Source: CAVSUZ01 sp963791885
Lineage (GTDB): Bacteria > Pseudomonadota > Alphaproteobacteria > Acetobacterales > Acetobacteraceae
Direction: 5' to 3'
Length of the DNA: 64,000 nucleotides
Assembly: GCA_963791885.1 (NCBI GenBank)
Contig: CAWBUL010000006.1
Span: 2,604,001-2,668,000 of the forward strand
In this document: piece after piece, positions 45,284-52,738 of the stretch
Layout: each line of letters begins with the position of its first letter
How positions within the stretch are numbered: position 1 is the first letter of the stretch
Translations under genes and position numbers: made by a program
The notes under the pieces: generated by a model
What the model was told of the DNA's origin: nothing
What the model saw: only the letters and a program-made list of their open reading frames with translations
Database searches by the model: none

Positions 45284-46429
45284 TCAGCTCTGCGATTCGG
45301 GTGACAGGACCACGCAGTTCTTGCGGCTGCGTGAGAGAGCGGCGCAGGCCTTCATAGCCGCAGCTTTGGACAAGCCGGTCAAGCGTGCGCGGTAGAGCGT
45401 CGCGTGGGCTTCATGAACGCTGGCGACGGTGGGATGGCCGAGCGCGGCGTGGGCTTCCTCCTTGGCTGCATGCACCGCGTTCTCTGCCTGACCTTGGTGA
45501 GAGTATGCCCCGATCTGGACAGCCCAGCCGTTGCCGTGCCCCATCGGCGCGGGTTCGGCCATCGCCTCGGAAATAAAATGAAAGCCGTGGCGAGTCGGAC
45601 CGGACTTGGCGCTGGCGAGCATGACATGCGGCTCCGGCGGGGGTTCGGGCAGGCGGGAGGCGTAGCGGACGACGTGCCCTTTTTCCTTGCCGCGGGCGAA
45701 TTCTTTGCCGTGCGCGTACCGATGAGTAGAGGCGAGCACCACCTCGCCACCGCCGTAACGCAGGCCTGGTGGAATATCGAAAGGAAGCTGGTTCATGGCG
45801 TACGCTTCCGCCGGCGAGCGGTTCTTCGGATAGATGCCCTCAATCATCGGCGCGATCATGGCAACGTAACGGCGGGTCTCGTCCGGCATCGGGCGCTCGT
45901 TGCTAAGGTAATCATCGAGGCGGCGAGGCCCCGCGTTGTAGGCGGCAAGGAATCCCGGGCTGCCATACATGTCGTACATCTCGCGCAGGTATGCGGTACC
46001 TGCCAGGATATTTTCATGCGGATCGTACGGATCGTCGCTGAGTCCGTAGCGGCTTTCCAGATCGGCATAGGTTTCCGGCATGACCTGCATGAGTCCCATT
46101 GCGCCTTTGGGAGAGATGATGAGCTGATCGCCCCGATATTCCTGACCGTTGGATTCGACCGACATGACCGCACGAATCCACAGAGAAGGAACATCGAACT
46201 TGTGAGCTGCCTCAGAGATGTAGGGGCCCCAAGGATCACTGGGCGGACCTGGCGGCGCGTAGTTGCCCCGGGCGTGGGAGGCGTATTGCACGGCCTCCGC
46301 TGTCTGATCGACCGCTTCGGTGGGCGCCTGTCCGGCGCAGGCCGAAAGAAGAGCCAGGGCAGCAATGCATCCCAGGACCCTCGGGAGGGCAGTGGCGGAC
46401 AGGGCTGTGCGACCGTATCGGACCTTCAT
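45284..46429 (-). CDS. Lytic transglycosylase with C-terminal SPOR domain (lipoprotein)
   Basis: 381 residues from ATG 46429 (GAGAGCGA before it). Signal peptide with lipobox LLSAC. The transglycosylase core has the catalytic Glu in AVMSVESNGQ, SPKGAMGLMQVMPETYADL and AYNAGPRR. A linker is followed by a SPOR domain (GWAVQIGAYSHQGQAENAV), which binds denuded glycan at division sites. Converges with the GMC gene, 2 bp apart. Confidence 0.92.
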   Translation of the reverse strand: MKVRYGRTALSATALPRVLGCIAALALLSACAGQAPTEAVDQTAEAVQYASHARGNYAPPGPPSDPWGPYISEAAHKFDVPSLWIRAVMSVESNGQEYRGDQLIISPKGAMGLMQVMPETYADLESRYGLSDDPYDPHENILAGTAYLREMYDMYGSPGFLAAYNAGPRRLDDYLSNERPMPDETRRYVAMIAPMIEGIYPKNRSPAEAYAMNQLPFDIPPGLRYGGGEVVLASTHRYAHGKEFARGKEKGHVVRYASRLPEPPPEPHVMLASAKSGPTRHGFHFISEAMAEPAPMGHGNGWAVQIGAYSHQGQAENAVHAAKEEAHAALGHPTVASVHEAHATLYRARLTGLSKAAAMKACAALSRSRKNCVVLSPESQS

Positions 46430-46693
46430 TCGCTCTCGACCTCCGTGATCCGTGACAGCAAAAATCATACCGCTGCGGGCGACGCAACTCGCCGTCCACT
46501 TCAATTGCTTACTCAGGACTCGTGGCTAAGTCCCTAACCGATCATGGTCTTCGCCGCAAGAATATCTCGGTACCCGGCGCAATTCCCACGCGGGGTCGAA
46601 ACAAATCAGGAACATTGCTGGGTATCGCCCATGCAGCAGACGCAATGCTGAGTCTGGGTTGGCGGAGTAAGTGGCGGAAGGCATGCTGTGTTC

Positions 46694-47767
46694 ATGACCT
46701 ACGAGCCAGCACGCTTTGATTTCTCCGTTCCCATTCGCGTGAACCTGTCCTCCGACACACAGACTAAGCCTTCAGCCGGCATGAAGCAGGCGATGCTGGA
46801 AGCGGAGGTGGGCGATGAGCAGATCGGCTCGGATCCCACGGTATGGGCGCTGTGCGACCGGGTGGCCGTGCTGCTCGGCAAAGAAGCTGCGATGTTCTTG
46901 CCAACTGGTACTATGTGTAACCAGATTGCCCTGGCCACGCACTGCCGGCCGGGTGATGAAGTGCTGGCGCATGAGACCGCGCATATCCAGGGCAGTGAGG
47001 GCGGAGCGCCTGGCGCCATCGCTGGGGTCATGGTGACCGGACTGTCAGGCCCACGGGGCATGTTCACCGCCGAGGCCCTGGAGGCTGCGATCCGCCACCC
47101 CAGCCGATACAGTCCGCCTCAGCGGCTGGTGGTGGTGGAACAGACGTCCAACCGGGGCGGCGGTTCATGCTGGCCGGCTGCGCAGCTCTCGGCAGTCGCC
47201 GAGGTCGCACATGCAAATGGACTGGCAACGCACATGGATGGCGCACGTGTGCTAAATGCCGCCGTAGCGCTTGGCGTGCCGGCCACGACGCTGTGCGCGG
47301 GCTTCGACAGCGTGTGGCTGGATTTCACGAAGGGACTGGGGGCGCCGCTCGGAGCAGTTCTGGCCGGGTCGAAATCATTCATTGGCACGGCCTGGCGCTG
47401 GAAACAGCGCATGGGCGGCGCGCTGCGGCAGGGTGGCATCTGTGCGGCAGCCTGTCTTTATGCGCTGGAGCATAATATTGATCGGCTGGCCGAGGATCAT
47501 GCGAATGCCAAGGCGCTGGGGCGCGGCATGAACGCGTTGCCCGGCTTGCGCGTCGAGGAAGAGCCGGAAACCAACCTGATTTTCTTTGATACGACAGAAA
47601 CGGGACTGACGGCCACAGAGTTCGCCGCGCGGCTGCGGGCACAGGGCGTGCTGGTGTCCACGGGTGGCTCGGCATATCGCGGGCGGGCGTGCCTGCATCT
47701 TGATGTCGATGGCGCGGCGGTGGATGAAGCACTGGGTGTGATAGCGGACGTACTGCGGCGCGCCTGA
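46694..47767 (+). CDS. ltaE: Low-specificity L-threonine aldolase
   Basis: PLP enzyme splitting L-threonine to glycine and acetaldehyde. 357 residues from ATG 46694 (a GTG two codons earlier is possible). SSDTQTKPSAGMKQAML, AVLLGKEAAMFLPTGTM, the His/Asp region THMDGARVLNA and the Schiff-base Lys in WLDFTKGLGAPLGAVL are clear. Its 3' end faces, and nearly meets, the AGE-type pseudogene. Confidence 0.95.
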   Translation: MTYEPARFDFSVPIRVNLSSDTQTKPSAGMKQAMLEAEVGDEQIGSDPTVWALCDRVAVLLGKEAAMFLPTGTMCNQIALATHCRPGDEVLAHETAHIQGSEGGAPGAIAGVMVTGLSGPRGMFTAEALEAAIRHPSRYSPPQRLVVVEQTSNRGGGSCWPAAQLSAVAEVAHANGLATHMDGARVLNAAVALGVPATTLCAGFDSVWLDFTKGLGAPLGAVLAGSKSFIGTAWRWKQRMGGALRQGGICAAACLYALEHNIDRLAEDHANAKALGRGMNALPGLRVEEEPETNLIFFDTTETGLTATEFAARLRAQGVLVSTGGSAYRGRACLHLDVDGAAVDEALGVIADVLRRA

Positions 47768-48964
47768 CTGATCAGGAGCGCACTTCCCATCACCTGGCAG
47801 TATGCGTTCCGCTTCCATGGCGGCCAGGAACAGGTGATAGGGCGTGCTGGCCGGTAGTTCCGTCATGGTCGGCACACCCTCCCGCGTGAGGGTTTCATGC
47901 CAGCCCGGCCGATCCTTGCGAATGAAATCGCTCAGCAGGTGCGCGGCCAGCGTCTCGGCCTGAGCGCGGCAATCCTGCCCTGCTTCAGTCATGGCGACGC
48001 ATGCCTTGATGGCCTCGGCCACGGGCCAGATGCGGCGTGTGCACAGGATGGGCGAGCCGTCAGGACCGACCTGATCGTGGATGCCCCGGTGTTCCTCGTC
48101 AAAGCCGTGGCTCAGGCCAAACGTAAGCAGCGCATTGGCTTCTGCGGTAATATCGCGCGCCCCACCACGCCGCCGGTATTGGTGCAACAGCCACACCCAT
48201 TCGAATTGATGCCCGGGTTCAACGAGATGGCCGCGATCGGCATGAGTTCCCCAATCGTCCGAAAAGAACTCCCGCAACGTGCCCGATGCGCGGTGGTAGA
48301 GCCGTTCGTGGAACAGGTGCACCAGCCGGTCCGCTTCATCCAGCCATCGAGAATCGCCGGACGCTTCATGCAGCGCCAGCATCGCCTCCAGCAGGTGCAT
48401 GTGCGGGTTCTGGTCCAGGGTGCCGGGCGCTGGCTACCAGTCCTGCGATCCCTTGCTGTGAAAGCCCTCGGCGGCGAGGGCGAGACGTTCTTGAAGCAGG
48501 CCCATCGTCTCTACCGCGTGGGTCAGTGCATCGGGCGCAGCGAAGGCGCGATGGAGCCAGGCGAGGGCGAATAACAGGAAGGCGTGACCGTAGAGGTCTT
48601 TGCTGGGATCAAGAATGTCGCCTGACGGCGTGACCGCAAAGTACCAGCCACCATGGTTCCGATCCCGGTAGCTGCGGATCAGAAAATCATAACCTCGCTC
48701 GACTGCGCGGTTTCCGCTTGTGTCGCCAAGCAGAGCGGCATGGGAAAGCAGATAGAGATTCCGTGCCTGCACCATCAGGCGCTTGCGTCCTGTGGCAACG
48801 GGGATGAGGTCGGCGTCCAGACGCTCGTGAAATCCGCCGTGCCGAGCGTCGGCGAACCGATCGCGGCAGAGCGCAAGCAGTACCGTCCTGGCGTAAGACA
48901 CGAACGCAACGAGTGAGTCCATGGTCGAACCGCCATCGGGATCAGGTCGTCCATCGGGGAGCAT
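47768..48964 (-). pseudogene. N-acylglucosamine 2-epimerase (AGE) family gene with in-frame amber
   Basis: Alpha/alpha-barrel sugar epimerase/isomerase. Reading from ATG 48964 (TGATG overlap with the NUDIX stop) the sequence is a good AGE match: DARHGGFHERLDAD, DLYGHAFLLFALAWLHRA, then after TAG at 48436-48434 the same frame goes on PAPGTLDQNPHMHLLEAML and HQFEWVWLL. Only the amber interrupts it. The 3' end is also odd: no stop occurs until 47375, inside ltaE antisense, although similarity ends near 47770 (LAAMEAERILPGDGK). The end coordinate is estimated. Confidence 0.75.
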
Positions 48965-49542
48965 CACGCGGCGAACAGTCCCTTGAACTGCAAGAGCCCC
49001 AATGTGGCGATTGTCGTGGCGTCCTTGATCCGGCCGCTCTCCATCATTCCAACGACCGCCGCCAATGTGAATCGCCGGGCAACAAGGCCCTGCTCTTCCG
49101 TGTCCGGCCTGGCCATTCCATGCGTCAAATCCTGCGCGAGAAAGATGTGATATCCCTGCGTCGCATAGCCATAGCCTTGAAACAAATGCCCCACATAGGT
49201 CATTCGCCCGGCAGCGAGACCTGTTTCTTCCTGGAGTTCGCCGCGCGCCACATCCAGGGGATCCGCGCCGGGTGCCTGTTCCCACGCGCCTTGGGGCAGT
49301 TCCCAATGGCGGGCTCGCACGGGATAGCGATATTGCTCCACGAGATAGAGGGATTGGTCGGGTTCAGCAGGCACGATCACGACGAAGTCCGGCTTCTCAA
49401 CCACGCCGTAGATGCCCTTCGAGCCGTCCCGCCGACGAATGACGTCCTCCCGAACGCGCATCCACCGATTTTCATAGACCAGCCTGGAGCTCTCGGCGGT
49501 GATCTCGGGCGCTTCCTGATCAGTCATCCCGGTCTCCGCCAT
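48964..49542 (-). CDS. NUDIX hydrolase (ADP-ribose pyrophosphatase-like)
   Basis: 192 residues from MAETGMTDQEAPE (49542); 49527 or 49575 are alternatives. The NUDIX box is G-x5-E-type: GADPLDVARGELQEETGLAAG. EQYRYPVRARHWELPQGAWE precedes it as in ADP-ribose pyrophosphatases. Stop overlaps the start of the AGE gene. Confidence 0.9.
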   Translation of the reverse strand: MAETGMTDQEAPEITAESSRLVYENRWMRVREDVIRRRDGSKGIYGVVEKPDFVVIVPAEPDQSLYLVEQYRYPVRARHWELPQGAWEQAPGADPLDVARGELQEETGLAAGRMTYVGHLFQGYGYATQGYHIFLAQDLTHGMARPDTEEQGLVARRFTLAAVVGMMESGRIKDATTIATLGLLQFKGLFAA

Positions 49543-49668
49543 CAGGATCCGCCCACCGCCAGAGACCGGGGCCACTCAGTGCTTTCCCCCGCAGCTTTTC
49601 TAGGGGCAGCGAAGGGGCTATAGGGCGCGGCTCGGTTCGCCCGGCGGCGGGTGACTAAGGAGAATACT

Positions 49669-49893
49669 ATGAAGTCCGGCATCCACCCCGAATATCACGA
49701 GATCACGGTCGTAATGACCGACGGCACGCAGTTCAAGACACGCTCCTGCTACGGGGCGGAAGGTGACACGCTGCGGCTGGACATCGATCCCAAGTCGCAT
49801 CCGGCCTGGACCGGCCAGCACCGGATCATTGATTCCGGTGGGCAGGTGGCGAAGTTCAACAAGAAGTTCGCCGGCCTCGGCATCAAGAAATAG
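49669..49893 (+). CDS. rpmE: 50S ribosomal protein L31
   Basis: 74 residues starting MKSGIHPEYHEITVVMTDG, behind AAGGAGA. It is the zinc-free (C-) type: the CxxC pairs are absent and only one Cys (SCYG) remains. KSHPAWTGQHRI is the family signature. Stands 170 bp before hsp20. Confidence 0.97.
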   Translation: MKSGIHPEYHEITVVMTDGTQFKTRSCYGAEGDTLRLDIDPKSHPAWTGQHRIIDSGGQVAKFNKKFAGLGIKK

Positions 49894-49979
49894 GCTGCCG
49901 AGCGCTCCCGCCCGGAGCGCTTGCGCCCTGAAATTCCTCTTGAAAAGCAGTTCCGTGGAAGCCAGATCGATTTCATCCG

Positions 49980-50063
49980 GATGGCCCATTGTGGGGATCC
50001 GGGTTTGGTGACGGGCCGGCTCTAAGCGGCCCGAACGGCAACCTTGCTTTCAGGAGGTTTTGT
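49980..50063 (+). promoter_or_regulatory. ROSE-type RNA thermometer in the hsp20 leader
   Basis: The leader contains a perfect 7-bp hairpin CGGGCCG/CGGCCCG (50012-50018 with 50027-50033) and then TTGCT (50044-50048) three bases before the ribosome site AGGAGG (50052-50057). UUGCU pairing with the Shine-Dalgarno is the core of ROSE elements, which melt at heat-shock temperature and are found before hsp20 genes in alphaproteobacteria. Upstream stems were not fully worked out. Confidence 0.68.
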
Positions 50064-50537
50064 ATGACGAGCTACGACTTTGCTCCATTGTTCCGTACCG
50101 CGATCGGCTTTGATCGTCTGGCACGTTTGATGGATACCGCCGCGTCGGCGGCCGAGGGACCCAGCTACCCACCGTATAATATCGAGAAAACCGGCGAAGA
50201 CACGTACCGCCTGACGATGGCCGTGGCCGGCTTTCGCTCCGAGGACCTGGAGCTCACCGTGAAGGAGAACACGCTGTTCGTCAGCGGGCGCAGCCCGAAT
50301 GAGGGACAAAAGTCGGAGGTGCTTTATCGCGGCATCGCCGGACGCTCCTTTGAGCGGCGCTTTGTTCTCGCCGACCACATCGTGGTCGACGGTGCAGACC
50401 TGCGAAACGGGCTGCTGCACATCAGCCTGAAGCGTGTCGTGCCCGAGGCGCTGAAGCCGCGCCGTATTCCGGTCGGCACGGGCGTGTCGGCGCAGCAAAT
50501 CGCGAATGATGAGGGCAATGCCGCGAAGGCGGCGTAA
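50064..50537 (+). CDS. Small heat-shock protein Hsp20
   Basis: ATP-independent holdase chaperone of 157 residues (ATG 50064, AGGAGG six bases before). Alpha-crystallin domain about residues 38-130: YNIEKTGEDTYRLTMAVAGF, ENTLFVSGR, FERRFVLADHIVVDGADLRNGLL. The C-terminal IxI-like anchor is RRIPVG. Strong terminator follows. Confidence 0.95.
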   Translation: MTSYDFAPLFRTAIGFDRLARLMDTAASAAEGPSYPPYNIEKTGEDTYRLTMAVAGFRSEDLELTVKENTLFVSGRSPNEGQKSEVLYRGIAGRSFERRFVLADHIVVDGADLRNGLLHISLKRVVPEALKPRRIPVGTGVSAQQIANDEGNAAKAA

Positions 50538-50553
50538 CCCTTTGAGGTGACAG

Positions 50554-50580
50554 AAAGGGGGCCGTCTGGCCCCCTTTTTT
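50554..50580 (+). terminator. Strong intrinsic terminator after hsp20
   Basis: AAAGGGGGCC-GTCT-GGCCCCCTTTTTT: an eight-to-ten-base-pair GC stem with a four-base loop and a six-T tail, 17 bp after the stop. A preceding A-tract makes it partly bidirectional. Confidence 0.92.
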
Positions 50581-50944
50581 ATCCGGGGTCGATGGACCGT
50601 CGGCCCGGCGCTTTGGTCTGCGGGTTTCCACTCGGTTCGTGACCGAGTGAGCAGGAAACGGCTTTGCTCTGTCGGCTCACCTGACCGCGCAGTGGCGGTT
50701 GTGCCAATCGAGCAAGGCATGAGGCAGATCGTCTCGCGTCAAAAGCTTGAGTGGCTGCAAGCAGCGTGAACTTCAGGTCCCACGGTTATCGCACCCCGGC
50801 GGCCGCCGAGCGGACTATCCGGTGACCCTCCGACGTGAGCCTTGCCCCCGCCGCTTTATTTTTGTTGCTGAGAAGTCAATTTTGGCGTAAGCACAATCTT
50901 CTAAACTCGTCCAGAAAATAGGACTTGCGCCCGGGAGATTCACT
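50581..50944. other. Intergenic stretch between hsp20 and the PEP-CTERM gene
   Basis: 364 bp with no supported gene on either strand. The last 100 bp are AT-richer than the surroundings and should hold the promoter of the PEP-CTERM gene; I could not assign clear -35/-10 or -24/-12 boxes. Confidence 0.5.
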
Positions 50945-51523
50945 ATGCGCTACGGAGCATGCCTTGTTGCAGCCTCGTTGGCGATCTGCGGGCTTTCGGC
51001 AGCAGCGAAGGCCTCTCCCATCTCGTATAGCATGGACCGAACTGTAGGGGCGGGCAGCGTCATTGGCACGATCGAGACGGATGGCGCCACGGGAGTTCTC
51101 TCGGCAATCGACATTCTCGCGTGGGACCTCGAGCTGAACGGGATCAGTGCTTCCTTCAACCTAACCAGCGGGCCGCCACCGAACAGCGCTGTGGTGGTGA
51201 CGGGATCGGACCTGACCGCAACGGCCACGGCGCTGTCGTTCAACTTCAGCGGGACGGACGGCGGCTACTTTCTGATTCAGGACGGTTTGTTTTCGGGCTC
51301 CCAATACTATTGTGATCAAGCATTGGGAGGCAGCACGTGCCTCCAGGGCGAAAGCGTGGTTCCTGAGTATTATACGGACTCCTCCGCGCAGATCGTGTCG
51401 CGGACCGGAACGCAGGTGATCGGCACAGCGACGACAGTTCCAGAACCGGGCCCATTGGCTCTCGGCGGCCTCTATCTGGCGGCTATTGCTGGAGCGACCT
51501 TGCGGCGGCGCCATCACTCCTGA
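50945..51523 (+). CDS. PEP-CTERM-sorted secreted protein
   Basis: 192 residues: signal peptide ending KAS (about residue 24), a beta-rich Gly/Ser/Thr body with one Cys pair (YYCDQALGGSTC), and a C-terminal sorting tag VPEPGPLALGGLYLAAIAGATLRRR (VPEP motif, membrane helix, Arg tail). Such tags are processed by exosortase, usually in exopolysaccharide producers. No exosortase gene is in this window. Function of the body is unknown. Confidence 0.85.
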   Translation: MRYGACLVAASLAICGLSAAAKASPISYSMDRTVGAGSVIGTIETDGATGVLSAIDILAWDLELNGISASFNLTSGPPPNSAVVVTGSDLTATATALSFNFSGTDGGYFLIQDGLFSGSQYYCDQALGGSTCLQGESVVPEYYTDSSAQIVSRTGTQVIGTATTVPEPGPLALGGLYLAAIAGATLRRRHHS

Positions 51524-52053
51524 AGCTGGTATTGGGCCTCAGGCGTATAGAACGGCCGATCCTTCCCGAGCTGTGAGCTGAACAGCGTGAAGTGACGCAC
51601 GCTGATTGAGGGCGCACGAAACAGGTTATGGGCCTGAACGAAACCAGCGAGCTTCACCTCGGGCACGTTGTCCAGCCGCGCCAGCGTGACATGGGGCGAG
51701 AACCGCCGGCGTTCCGGCTCCAGCCCCGCCCGCTGCAACGCCGTCTCGATCTTACCGCGCAGATGCGCAAGTTGATCGTTGCGATCGGTGCCGACCCACA
51801 GCGCAGTAGCACGGTCGCCCTTATCGAACGTGCCGAGCCCCGCGAGCGTGAGGGAGAACGCACGGGCGCGCAGATCGGCCAGAGCGAAATCGATCTCCTC
51901 GGCTCGCCAATTCGGCGTCTCACCGATGAAGCGTAAGGTCAGATGGTAGTTTTCAGGCTCAACCCAACGCGTGCCCGGGATGCCGCGCGTTGCAAGGGCA
52001 GAGAGGCGGGCACGAAGGTCGGCCGGCAATTCCAGGGCAACGAACAGTCTCAT
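51514..52053 (-). CDS. thpR: RNA 2',3'-cyclic phosphodiesterase (2H family)
   Basis: 179 residues. Two catalytic HxTx motifs: NYHLTLRF (His37) and SPHVTLARL (His121), spaced as in the ThpR/LigT family. Hydrolyses 2',3'-cyclic phosphate ends of RNA. Overlaps the convergent PEP-CTERM gene by 10 bp. Confidence 0.93.
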   Translation of the reverse strand: MRLFVALELPADLRARLSALATRGIPGTRWVEPENYHLTLRFIGETPNWRAEEIDFALADLRARAFSLTLAGLGTFDKGDRATALWVGTDRNDQLAHLRGKIETALQRAGLEPERRRFSPHVTLARLDNVPEVKLAGFVQAHNLFRAPSISVRHFTLFSSQLGKDRPFYTPEAQYQLQE

Positions 52054-52063
52054 GTCCTGACCC

Positions 52064-52723
52064 TCATGGCCTCTGGCCTGCCCCGGGTTTGACCATAGCC
52101 AGCAGCTTCTGCACGTATGGCAGGATCTGCACGACCTCCTTAGCCACGCCGGCCGCGTTGGGGTGCAGGCCGTCCGGTTGAACCAGATCAGGCTGTTCGG
52201 CGACGCCCTCCAGGAAGAACGGCTCCAGGATTACCCCGAGGCGGCGCCCCAAAGCTGCGAAGACGGCACGAAATCGGGTCGCATAATCCGGCCCCATATT
52301 CGGGGGTGCGTACATGCCGCAGAGCAGGACGGGAATGTGCCGGGCGGCAAGCTTGTCGAGGATGGCGGCGAGATTGCCTTGCATCACGGCGGGGTCGATA
52401 CCGCGCAGCCCGTCATTGGCGCCGAGTTCCACTATCGCGGCGTCGGCACCGTCGCCCAGCGCCCAGTCCAAGCGGGCAAGTCCGCCGGCCGTCGTGTCGC
52501 CCGAGACGGCGGCATCGACCAGGCGGACGTTGTCGCCGTGTGCATGGAGCGCGGCGGCAAGCTGGGCCTGAAAGCCCTGATCCGCCGGCAAGCCGTAACC
52601 CGAGGCGAGCGAATCCCCCAGAACCAGCAACCGGATCGGGGCGGGCGCGGCGTGGGAAACGGCGGTGGCGCTCCAAGCCAGGCTGAGGCCGATGGCGGCA
52701 CGCCGTGACAACCGGATACTCAC
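52064..52723 (-). CDS. SGNH-hydrolase arylesterase (TesA-like)
   Basis: 219 residues with an export signal (ending SHAAPA). Blocks of the family: GDSLASGYGLPADQGF (Ser), VSGDTT, ELGANDGLRGI and QPDGLHPNAAG (Asp/His). Periplasmic thioesterase/arylesterase/lysophospholipase. Divergent from rnr with only 15 bp between start codons. Confidence 0.92.
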   Translation of the reverse strand: MSIRLSRRAAIGLSLAWSATAVSHAAPAPIRLLVLGDSLASGYGLPADQGFQAQLAAALHAHGDNVRLVDAAVSGDTTAGGLARLDWALGDGADAAIVELGANDGLRGIDPAVMQGNLAAILDKLAARHIPVLLCGMYAPPNMGPDYATRFRAVFAALGRRLGVILEPFFLEGVAEQPDLVQPDGLHPNAAGVAKEVVQILPYVQKLLAMVKPGAGQRP

Positions 52724-52738
52724 CGGAGCGATCTGGCG

